A stretch of 8,103 nucleotides of DNA from Acidimicrobiia bacterium (GTDB lineage Bacteria > Actinomycetota > Acidimicrobiia > Acidimicrobiales > Bin134). The notes below the pieces were generated by a model. The model did no database searches and was not told the DNA's origin. It worked only from the letters and a program-made list of their open reading frames with translations. The stretch is from NCBI GenBank assembly GCA_009843565.1, contig VYDF01000035.1:1-8103 (forward strand), written 5' to 3'. Positions 1 through 5,973 of this stretch are shown here, piece after piece (position 1 is the stretch's first letter; every line of letters begins with the position of its first letter). A program made the position numbers and the translations under genes.

Positions 1-180
1 TGGCAGTGGCAGACCCTCCTTGAGGCCTTCGGCCTACCCGAACGCAGTGACAGCGAGAACTTCTTCGCCGACGTCTCAGTGGCCGTTGGCCGAGACTTCA
101 TTCTCGCCCAGATTTGGACCCATGAGTTCCCGCGAACCGGCTCCGACGAGGACGCAGAGGCCGGCTCAAGTTCAGCCTAG
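1..180 (+). CDS. C-terminal end of a third Asp-box (BNR-like) paralog, 5' partial
   Basis: Reading frame 1 is open from the first base to a TAG at 178-180 (59 codons); the start lies to the left of the window. The visible start (WQWQTLLEAFGL) and the later stretch VSVAVGRDFILAQIW match the C-terminal module of the two - strand proteins in this window: WSWQTPAGAFGI then SLAVGDGFVLARV in the 567-residue protein, and WGWQRAAEAFGI then LELAVGGDFILARV in the 470-residue one. Homology is therefore inferred from a shared signature and not from a full-length comparison. By analogy with the 567-residue copy, the full protein would be a surface-exposed repeat protein of unknown function. An acidic, Ser/Gly-rich linker (GSDEDAEAGSSSA) follows the module. 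The TAG falls in that linker, before the conserved tail seen in the paralogs, so the protein is either shortened by about 21 residues or decaying. The gene points toward the other copies (convergent arrangement). Confidence 0.62.
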   Translation, partial: WQWQTLLEAFGLPERSDSENFFADVSVAVGRDFILAQIWTHEFPRTGSDEDAEAGSSSA

Positions 181-246
181 GCCCCTCTCGCCGCAGTCGA
201 CCTCTCCGCAACAACCCTTCGCTGGTTCATCGCCAGGGTGAGATGA
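181..246 (+). pseudogene. In-frame continuation of the left Asp-box paralog beyond its amber codon
   Basis: Directly after the TAG at 178-180 the same frame reads on for 21 codons to a TGA at 244-246 and ends in LRWFIARVR. The two neighbouring paralogs end in TRWFIAQVP and RCFLARVP immediately before their stop codons. A tail match at the expected place and in the same frame indicates that the ancestral gene ended here and that the TAG arose later in the variable linker. In beta-propeller folds the final strand often closes the ring, so losing it could matter; that is an inference. Readthrough of the amber codon is the alternative, but TAG appears to be an ordinary terminator for two other genes in this window. 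Confidence 0.5.
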
Positions 247-261
247 CGAACGCCGGAGAGG
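201..261. repeat. Inverted repeat spanning the end of the left paralog; possible terminator
   Basis: CCTCTCCG (201-208) and CGGAGAGG (254-261) are perfect 8-bp inverted arms. The spacer contains a smaller CTGG/CCAG pair around 223-236. The structure covers the conserved tail codons and the TGA at 244-246 and lies in the gap between convergent genes, where a bidirectional terminator would be expected. There is no T tract, the loop is long and part of it is coding sequence, so the terminator reading is weak. Nothing else recognisable was seen in 262-387. Confidence 0.25.
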
Positions 262-387
262 GACCGGTACTTGAGTGATTTGGCCCGGCGCGCAGCGATG
301 CCGCCGGCCGGAGGATCCCAAGTGCGGTGAGCCGGTGTCTATGCGGGATTGCCTCAGGATGAATGAGTGTTGGGCAAAGAGGCCACT

Positions 388-1230
388 TCAGGTCCATTGA
401 GATGGACTGCTGACAGCGGGTGGTCGCTTTTTCACGCAGTCCGCGGAGAAGAAAAACAAGAGCCACACGGCGACACAGGCCATCAGGCACAATACAAGAA
501 ATGCCATTGACACCGCCGTTATCAGCACCATGCCAACGACCAAACTGACGGACTCATCCCACGTCAATTCTGACAGCGGACTCAGCACCCGAACGGCGTT
601 GTAGAATGCGACGCCACCTAATGCGGTCGCAGCGATCGCAAACAGTGCCGTCCCTGACCTCAACAAGAACAAGGAGGGACGAGGACCCATCGGCGAGGTG
701 GCAATCACACGAAGAACAAATCCTATGGCAACAAGAACCGCGAGAAACGTTCCAGGTGCGCCAACAACAAAAAAGCCGCCACCGATATTGGCTCCATCGA
801 CTCCTGCCGTGACGGCTCGGCCACCAATGCCCGAATACAACCCCAGTGCGCTCGGCAGGCCCAAAATGACGAACCATTCACTACGCCAGTTTCTCTGCCA
901 ATACTCGAATGCCAGCCAGCCGAGCGCGGTAAGAGCAGTGCCCACGAAAGAAAAGCCGACGTAGCCGCTAAGGGCAACCAGCGATCTGGGCGCCTTCCAA
1001 GTGTGCAGAGGTGAATCGTCAACGGTTTGATGACCAATGAGGTGCCAGGCAGCAACCGGCACTGCAATCACCAGGGCTGTCCCTGGGATCATTAGCCGAA
1101 AACGAGGCCTCTGGCGGGCTGCTGGCCTGATCGAAGCCAGTTGAGGCGGGTGAGGAAGACTCCGATCGACTGCACCGGGTATTGGTGTGTCCAAGTCGCC
1201 CAATCGCCTGTCGTCTTCTGTTGGCTCCAT
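388..1230 (-). CDS. Polytopic membrane protein of unknown function (280 aa)
   Basis: I do not recognise this family. The protein starts with about 45 polar residues rich in Asp, Arg and Pro (MEPTEDDRRLGDLDTPIPGA), followed by hydrophobic stretches at roughly residues 47-66, 83-107, 118-134, 150-176, 187-212 and 227-261. The last is long enough for one extended or two short helices, giving six or seven membrane spans. It ends in a short basic tail (DCVKKRPP). No transporter, enzyme or motif signature is visible. The ATG at 1230 is the only plausible start: the upstream frame stays open to a TAG near 1340 but has no ATG, GTG or TTG. No clear Shine-Dalgarno sequence precedes it. The gene is 204 bp downstream of the unanchored Asp-box copy on the same strand and faces the left copy. 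Its DNA is visibly more AT-rich than that of its neighbours (30 of 60 bases are G or C in 481-540), which may indicate a different origin. Function is unknown. Confidence 0.72.
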   Translation of the reverse strand: MEPTEDDRRLGDLDTPIPGAVDRSLPHPPQLASIRPAARQRPRFRLMIPGTALVIAVPVAAWHLIGHQTVDDSPLHTWKAPRSLVALSGYVGFSFVGTALTALGWLAFEYWQRNWRSEWFVILGLPSALGLYSGIGGRAVTAGVDGANIGGGFFVVGAPGTFLAVLVAIGFVLRVIATSPMGPRPSLFLLRSGTALFAIAATALGGVAFYNAVRVLSPLSELTWDESVSLVVGMVLITAVSMAFLVLCLMACVAVWLLFFFSADCVKKRPPAVSSPSQWT

Positions 1231-1434
1231 CGCACAGTCAGTCGCGGTCTGGAAATCTCCTGACCAAGTGTACCCGCCCAGCTCATGCTGCTCTGTCCTC
1301 TCGCCCGCTGGAACTGGCCGTGTATGCCGAGCTCGCTAAGAGGCCCGCCGCCGCGGTTGCGCCAGAAGCGAGAGAGGTGCGAGAGCTGCGTCAGTGCGAG
1401 GCAATTCGCCCGTACCATCTAGGCCCCGGCCCCT

Positions 1435-2847
1435 TCAAGGCACTCGGGCAAGAAAGCACCGGGGCTCGGGCAATCGAGAAAATGCACCACCAAAGCCCTT
1501 GCGCAATCGATTGCCAGCACCTCGGCGGGCCGGCACCGCCCTTGACATGCCCATTGCCCACACTCTGGCGAGGATGAAGTCCCCTCCTACGGCCAGTTCC
1601 AGATCGAATACCGTGTGGAGATCGATTCCGAATGCCTCAGCAGCTCGCTGCCATCCCCACTCGCTGCCGTCAGCGGACCAGCACAACCAGAATTCCCCCG
1701 CCGAGACCGACACGTCGGAGGATGGGCGATCGGCGTTGTCGGCGGGCAAGGCAGCGGCGGCCAATCCGGCTGGCCCCGATGAGAAGCTCGTGAGGCCTAC
1801 AAAGCCGTCTAGGAGAGCCGCTGGTGTTCTGCCGCCTCCACAGCTGATGCAGTCGATACCCATTCCCCCGGCAACAGGACTCGCGGCCCAAAGCCTTCCG
1901 TCTCGCCCGTCTGCCCACTGCGCCACTTCGCCTAAGGGCTCCGTCGTCCAGTCTTGCCCGTCCTGAGAGCAAAGCAGGGCATCTCGTCTTCCTTGGACGC
2001 CCAGAACAAACCCCTCCTTTGCGCCCGCCCCGGTGACGTTCCACACCCGTTGATGGTGCTCGGCCTGCTGCTCGGCAACAGGGCCGCTGCTGGAGTAGAC
2101 CCTGATCACCGACTGATCACCGCGCGACAGCAACTCCTGCTGCTCAGCACACAGACCAAGGGCGCCAAACGACGCGAATCGCTCTTTTCGCGTGTGGCCG
2201 GGGGAGCGTCTTGAAGTGAACTCCAAGGCAACGCCGTCGTCTGTCATCGACCAATTCATGAGGGTCGTTCCCTCGGGCTGCAAGCCCCGATCGACCACGA
2301 GCGCTTCGAGGTCCAACTCGGTGCGGAATTGAACGACAACCACAACCTGCGAGCCCGACGCCACCGCCTCAACGACCTCGGATTCCTCGGTCACGAACGG
2401 CGGCAACGGCTCGGCGCGAAGGGGCAACTCCACATCCATCTCGACCCACGACTCGCCCCGGTCGTCCGAGAACCAAACCCGGTCAGCTGCCCAGTCCTGC
2501 TGGGGAGACCGGGCAACCTGGAACGGGCCCGGAGTCTCGCTGTAGACGTCTCGGCCATAGACCACCCAGCGATCGCCGGACAAGTCCACGCTGGCAGCCG
2601 CACTCGATGCGAGATCGGCCAACTGGATCCCGCGAGGAACCCCAAGCTCGGCCCACGAGATGCCATTAGTGGTCGCAACAAGCTGGATCGGTTCATCGGG
2701 CCCGCTGTAGTGGCGGCGCAGAATGTGCCCGCCTCCAGCAGACTCCAGACGATGGAACAACTCGAACCGATCAGACCCCGAAGCAGTCTCAACCCAACGA
2801 AGCGGCGCTGTACTAGACGACCCCTCAGCAGAAATCCACATACACAA
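1435..2847 (-). CDS. Asp-box (BNR/sialidase-like) repeat protein lacking a membrane anchor (470 aa)
   Basis: This is a paralog of the upstream 567-residue protein. Asp-box-like motifs (S/T-x-D/N-G-x-x-W or S-D-D-x-G-x-S-W) lie at about residues 59-65 (TTNGISW), 126-134 (WFSDDRGESW), 294-300 (SQDGQDW) and 391-397 (SADGSEW). The Asp-box is a structural beta-hairpin signature of beta-propellers and does not by itself indicate sialidase activity. The C-terminal module (WGWQRAAEAFGI, then LAVGGDFILARV) and the final RCFLARVP match the family. Similarity to the sister copy begins near residue 17, so the cytoplasmic stub and transmembrane anchor of the sister are missing. In frame upstream there is a TAG five codons before the ATG, preceded by nothing resembling a signal peptide. 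The start is uncertain: ATG at 2847, ATG two codons later, or TTG two codons earlier; none has a good ribosome binding site. It has seven cysteines, including a CxxC (333-336), against two in the sister. It may be an expressed cytoplasmic variant or a 5'-truncated copy. The long intact frame argues that any truncation is recent. Confidence 0.72.
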   Translation of the reverse strand: MCMWISAEGSSSTAPLRWVETASGSDRFELFHRLESAGGGHILRRHYSGPDEPIQLVATTNGISWAELGVPRGIQLADLASSAAASVDLSGDRWVVYGRDVYSETPGPFQVARSPQQDWAADRVWFSDDRGESWVEMDVELPLRAEPLPPFVTEESEVVEAVASGSQVVVVVQFRTELDLEALVVDRGLQPEGTTLMNWSMTDDGVALEFTSRRSPGHTRKERFASFGALGLCAEQQELLSRGDQSVIRVYSSSGPVAEQQAEHHQRVWNVTGAGAKEGFVLGVQGRRDALLCSQDGQDWTTEPLGEVAQWADGRDGRLWAASPVAGGMGIDCISCGGGRTPAALLDGFVGLTSFSSGPAGLAAAALPADNADRPSSDVSVSAGEFWLCWSADGSEWGWQRAAEAFGIDLHTVFDLELAVGGDFILARVWAMGMSRAVPARRGAGNRLRKGFGGAFSRLPEPRCFLARVP

Positions 2848-2878
2848 AGCAGCCTAGGTGTGGTGGTTCAAGGCCCGT

Positions 2879-4582
2879 CTACGGCACTTGGGCGATGAAC
2901 CAGCGCGTCGATAGGGAATACGGGGGAGAGTTGTCTATCTGTTCTACGCGGGCGAGCACAAACCCGTCGCCGACGGCAAGCGAGACCGATGCGTCGTTGG
3001 CCTCGCCAGGATCGATCCCAAAGGCACCTGCGGGAGTCTGCCAACTCCACTCGATTCCGTCGGCCGACCATCCCAGCCATTGCTCCTCTTCTTTGGGGCT
3101 GTCGACGACCAGCCCGGTGATGGCCCACAAGGGGAATTCAGGCACCAGTTCCCCGCGGGTGAAAGACACCAGATCGACGCCGGTTTCCATGTCCTGGAAC
3201 ACGATGACTTCCGCGTCCATCTCAGCGGAGTCGTCATTTGGATACCTGAGCCGGCAATCAGCCTTAGAGGGAGCCCAGCGAACCCATAGCACTTCTGGCC
3301 CGCATTCGTAGACCGCGGTGTCTGCCGCCAAGTCCCAGAGTGTGAAGCCCCCCTCAGGCTCGTTGAACCTCAGTTCGTAGCCATCCTTGGCGATTCGCTG
3401 GTTGGGGAGGGTGAAGAGTTCCGTGCCGGGAATGGCCATCGCGTTGACGGCCACCCCTGACGGGCCGGCGGCCAGTAGGAATGGGATCGCGTTGTCGAAA
3501 GCAACCTCGATTGTCAGGGACCCTTCCCGATCGAATCGGTTCAGGCCATACCCAGTGCCCAACCAGGCCGACCTCCACAGTGAGCCGTCGGGGCCAAGCG
3601 CTTGGGGGAACAAAGAGCCAGCACCCTCGCTCTGGCTCCATGTACGGCCATCGGTGGAGGTCAAAGTGGATAGCCGGCCAGGCGCCTGTTCGGTGTCGCC
3701 CCGTACGTAGAGCTGGATCGAGAAGCCGGCAGCCGTGCTGACGTTCCTGTTGATGACAATGCTGTTATAGATCAAGCCGTCGTATTCGGCGACCTGTTCA
3801 AGAACGCCGCCATCGCTGGCGAAAATCCGAGCCTTGGATCTCTCACCGGGTTCTTCTCCCAGGTGGCTTGACATCTCACTGCCGGAGTCGGATGCGGCAC
3901 TTGCATCCTCTTCATTGCTTTGGAGCACGATCACCATGTGATCCCCCGAGGCCAACGCCACGGTGACGACATAGGGGAAAATATCGTAGGTGGGCGGCAC
4001 TTGTATCGAGCTTGAGGAAAAGTCGAACTCCAATTCAATCCAACTCGCCCCCTGGTCGTCGGAGTAGAAGGCCCGATAACCGGCTAGACCCCGGCTGTCT
4101 CCGCCTTCGGATTCCCCATTCGCGGAACGGGGATCACCGGCGATGTCGTGTCCGGCAACCAGCCAGCGCTCGCTGGACAAGTCGAATTGGGGAGGCCAAA
4201 GCCCGGTCGGGATCGGCACCTCGGACCAATCGGCCCCATCCTCGGTGACCAAGAGCTGTAACCCGGGACCTGCTTTGTCGCTCCCCGGACGATAGGTCTG
4301 CATCAGAATGCGCCCATCTCCGAGGGACGCGAGCAGCCCCGAAACGGCGTCGTCGTCTAGGCCTGGATCGAACTCGGCCCACTCAAGCACCGGCCTAGTG
4401 GAGTCGCCTACAGGCCCGGTGGCATGAACTCTGTCGTCGGACCCACCTCGGTCCAACAGCATCCAAACGCCAATGCCACCGGCGAGCAGAACCACCGCCG
4501 CTACAACGCCCACCGCCCATCGGCGGGCGAGTCGCACCAGGAGCGGGCTCACTTCTTTGCCCTGGGTTGGACGCGCTCTCAT
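2879..4582 (-). CDS. Membrane-anchored Asp-box (BNR/sialidase-like) repeat protein (567 aa)
   Basis: This appears to be the complete member of the local family. Residues 1-22 are basic, and residues 23-43 form one hydrophobic helix (WAVGVVAAVVLLAGGIGVWM) followed by LLDRGG. This fits a type II signal anchor or uncleaved signal, with the rest of the protein outside the cell. Asp-box-like motifs occur near 113-119 (TEDGADW), 173-181 (YSDDQGASW), 309-315 (STDGRTW) and 506-512 (SADGIEW), consistent with a beta-propeller. Acidic, Ser/Gly-rich linkers lie at about 150-165 and 223-248. Residues about 390-497, including the DGYELRF stretch and two cysteines (427, 443), have no counterpart in the 470-residue paralog. 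The end carries the family module (WSWQTPAGAFGI, AVGDGFVLARV) and the tail TRWFIAQVP before TAG. ATG at 4582 is chosen because it gives the basic stub plus helix; the only purine-rich upstream sequence (GAAGG) is rather far away. It is probably first in a unit with the 470-residue copy, 31 bp downstream. Ligand and role are unknown; carbohydrate or protein binding at the cell surface is a guess from the fold. Confidence 0.82.
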   Translation of the reverse strand: MRARPTQGKEVSPLLVRLARRWAVGVVAAVVLLAGGIGVWMLLDRGGSDDRVHATGPVGDSTRPVLEWAEFDPGLDDDAVSGLLASLGDGRILMQTYRPGSDKAGPGLQLLVTEDGADWSEVPIPTGLWPPQFDLSSERWLVAGHDIAGDPRSANGESEGGDSRGLAGYRAFYSDDQGASWIELEFDFSSSSIQVPPTYDIFPYVVTVALASGDHMVIVLQSNEEDASAASDSGSEMSSHLGEEPGERSKARIFASDGGVLEQVAEYDGLIYNSIVINRNVSTAAGFSIQLYVRGDTEQAPGRLSTLTSTDGRTWSQSEGAGSLFPQALGPDGSLWRSAWLGTGYGLNRFDREGSLTIEVAFDNAIPFLLAAGPSGVAVNAMAIPGTELFTLPNQRIAKDGYELRFNEPEGGFTLWDLAADTAVYECGPEVLWVRWAPSKADCRLRYPNDDSAEMDAEVIVFQDMETGVDLVSFTRGELVPEFPLWAITGLVVDSPKEEEQWLGWSADGIEWSWQTPAGAFGIDPGEANDASVSLAVGDGFVLARVEQIDNSPPYSLSTRWFIAQVP

Positions 4583-4648
4583 AGCCAGAACAAACCTTCA
4601 GCATCCCCCGTCATCAGGTCGCCTCGGGAGGGGGGACCTCTTTGATGA

Positions 4649-4667
4649 TGCCATTGTTCCGATGGCA
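4649..4667. promoter_or_regulatory. Dyad symmetry between divergent genes, possible operator or leader hairpin
   Basis: TGCCAT (4649-4654) and ATGGCA (4662-4667) are perfect inverted arms around a 7-base loop. Further out, GACCT (4635-4639) and AGGTC (4667-4671) extend the symmetry if a 10-base bulge is allowed on the left. The site lies in the 133-bp gap between the anchored Asp-box gene (reading left from 4582) and the decayed oxidoreductase gene (reading right from 4716), where shared regulation would be expected. No convincing -35/-10 pair was found beside it. Confidence 0.3.
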
Positions 4668-4715
4668 GGTCGAGGGGTGCCGGGTGTCGGCGATGAGTCA
4701 GTTCGAGTAGGGGGT

Positions 4716-5099
4716 ATGCGGTTTGGAGCCGTACTCCCGTTTGCCAGCTTGTCGGGTAGTCCGCTGGGGACCGCCTGCCAGATCATCGCGGCGAGCACCA
4801 TCGAGGATTTGGGGTATTCGTCGAATTGGGCTTTCGGCGGGATGGGTCGGGGCTTCGTGCTGCCCAATCCACTGATGGCGCCCACCGTCACTGCCTGCGG
4901 CACGACAAGCGTCGGGTTGGGCACCGGGATCATGCAGCTGCCGATCTGCAATGTCGCCGAGGTGGCCCACCGGCTCTTCTCGTTCGAGGTCTCGGGGCCG
5001 GGATCGACACGAGACGACTTGCAGGTGTTCGGAGACGACTAGAATAGGCCATTCGCCGTATTCGACCGGCAGTGGAGCGAGCTGCGTGCCCTTGTGCGC
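4716..5099 (+). pseudogene. Decayed N-terminal fragment of a luciferase-like (LLM class) F420/FMN-dependent oxidoreductase
   Basis: The frame opens with MRFGAVLPFASLSGS, the usual first strand of this family, continues with TIEDLGYSSNWAF (family pattern: aEelGYdslW), then PLMAPTVTACGTTSVGLG and TGIMQLPICNVAEVAHRLFS, which match the conserved second and third strands (LGTGIMxLPxRNxxxVA). Intact members are about 280-340 residues TIM barrels; here the frame stops after 108 codons at TAG 5040-5042. Just before it, SFEVSGPGSTRDDLQVFGDD appears to join two family blocks with the usual GGRxxFGVG loop missing, suggesting a small in-frame deletion. After the TAG the same frame continues NRPFAVFDRQWSELRALVR, which again fits the family (xNRFxxFxxxxxxLRxLW). 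It ends at the stop codon of the opposing DUF4389 gene; the remaining two thirds of the barrel are absent. The start at 4716 is set by family homology; AGGGGG lies too close to it to be an ideal ribosome binding site. A short expressed peptide is possible but unlikely to be an enzyme. Confidence 0.72.
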
Positions 5100-5100
5100 G

Positions 5101-5676
5101 TTACTTCAGCGAGAAGGGGGGGTAACGGTCGGTGATTAGCAGCCACATATAGGCGGAGACACGCAGCGACCAGCGGTTTACACCGACCACGAAATCGAAA
5201 AGGCCACGCGGGTAACGGCCGGTGATGATGATCGCGAACCACGCGATGACAATGCACAGCCTGACTGCGATGCCCAGGACGACCAGAACGATGTAGTGGG
5301 GAATGGCGAGAATCCACTTGACCAGCGGCAGCCAACGATTCAGGTCGCGTGACGCGTCGGGGTAGTCCAAATCGAGGTGGACTGCCTGCTCCTCGTCGGT
5401 AGAGGGGTACTCATCTCGCAAGAGCACCATGTAGGCCCCCACCCGGGTCGAGAATCTTGTGACTTCGAGGTTCCAGTTGAACCACCACCGGGGATACTTG
5501 CGGCGGAACAACAGCATCAACACTGTGGCGGGGACCAGCGTGCCGCCGACCAGTACGGACAAGACCGCTATGGGGATGATCAGCACGATCCGGAAAAGCG
5601 TTTTCACCCTGCTGAGGCCCGATTCGGGGTAGTCGATATCCAACCGCGCCGGGTAACTGTCGGTACTGTCTGCCAT
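5101..5676 (-). CDS. DUF4389 family membrane protein (191 aa)
   Basis: The C-terminal half carries the typical DUF4389 run: TGRYPRGLFDFVVG, then NRWSLRVSAYMWLL and TDRYPPFSL at the end. The protein is built as two similar halves. Each has a DYP motif (residues 15-17 and 104-106), then a long hydrophobic segment (about 27-57 and 117-151), then a (K/R)YPR block (RRKYPRWWFNW at 58-68, TGRYPRGLFDF at 152-162), then R-V-(G/S)-A-Y-M and a (D/R)-x-YP motif. This suggests an old internal duplication. The family is membrane-associated and common in actinobacteria; its biochemical role is unknown to me. The ATG at 5676 is supported by the ribosome binding site at 5682-5687 and by the full-length family match; the frame stays open upstream but that part has no family resemblance. 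It stands alone, 331 bp after the ABC receptor gene on the same strand, with two small inverted repeats in its leader. Confidence 0.88.
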   Translation of the reverse strand: MADSTDSYPARLDIDYPESGLSRVKTLFRIVLIIPIAVLSVLVGGTLVPATVLMLLFRRKYPRWWFNWNLEVTRFSTRVGAYMVLLRDEYPSTDEEQAVHLDLDYPDASRDLNRWLPLVKWILAIPHYIVLVVLGIAVRLCIVIAWFAIIITGRYPRGLFDFVVGVNRWSLRVSAYMWLLITDRYPPFSLK

Positions 5677-5681
5677 GTATG

Positions 5682-5687
5682 CCTCCC
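5682..5687 (-). promoter_or_regulatory. Ribosome binding site of the DUF4389 gene
   Basis: On the - strand GGGAGG lies five bases before the ATG at 5676 (GGGAGG-CATAC-ATG). It is the clearest Shine-Dalgarno sequence in the window and fixes the start, excluding the longer open frame reaching to about 6141. Confidence 0.8.
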
Positions 5688-5694
5688 GGTGTAT

Positions 5695-5715
5695 CGGATC
5701 GCTGAGGACGATCCG
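5695..5715. promoter_or_regulatory. 7-bp inverted repeat in the leader of the DUF4389 gene
   Basis: CGGATCG (5695-5701) and CGATCCG (5709-5715) are perfect 7-bp arms around a 7-base loop (CTGAGGA). The structure ends 18 bases before the DUF4389 start codon and just upstream of its ribosome binding site. It could be an operator dyad or an mRNA leader hairpin affecting translation. There is no T tract, so it does not look like an attenuator. Confidence 0.4.
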
Positions 5716-5719
5716 GTGA

Positions 5720-5732
5720 CCACTTTCAGTGG
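5720..5732. promoter_or_regulatory. Second short inverted repeat upstream of the DUF4389 gene
   Basis: CCACT (5720-5724) and AGTGG (5728-5732) form a compact dyad with a 3-base centre, four bases from the neighbouring 7-bp repeat. Alone it would be easy to dismiss; side by side the two suggest a structured leader or paired protein-binding sites. Confidence 0.28.
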
Positions 5733-5973
5733 GCAATATCGACCCACAGGCGAGGATAACAGACCAGGAGCGGCGATTTGAGCTGGCTTCGATGGGACGC
5801 AAATCGGCAGGGCGTGCATTGTTGACCCAGTTGCAAGCGATGTCTTCGAATGGCATGGCCCGGTCCCGCGCAGGTACCGGTCTGCGAGCACTGTTGACTG
5901 CTACATGGCTAATCGAAGGGTGGCAAGAATTCCGACGGATTTTCTCGCGTGCGGATGCGTCGTCGCTGACCAT

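Noticed and set aside
20..241. A 73-codon + strand open frame at the left edge.
   Set aside because: It overlaps frame 1, which carries the clear Asp-box family signature, and has Pro/Ser/Gln-rich shadow composition.
1425..1437. GGCC-rich symmetry just after the stop of the 470-residue gene, as a terminator.
   Set aside because: The self-complementary GGCC arms leave only a two-base loop and no T tract follows, so a stable terminator stem cannot be supported.
1443..1473. A 9-bp direct repeat CTCGGGCAA at 1443-1451 and 1465-1473.
   Set aside because: It is too short to mean more than a local slip in the C-terminal coding region of the 470-residue gene, with no sign of an insertion target site.
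1182..1577. A + strand open frame spanning the gap between the 280-residue gene and the 470-residue gene.
   Set aside because: It overlaps two better-supported - strand genes, its composition is repetitive (Arg, Ala, Pro), and no ribosome binding site or known motif was seen.
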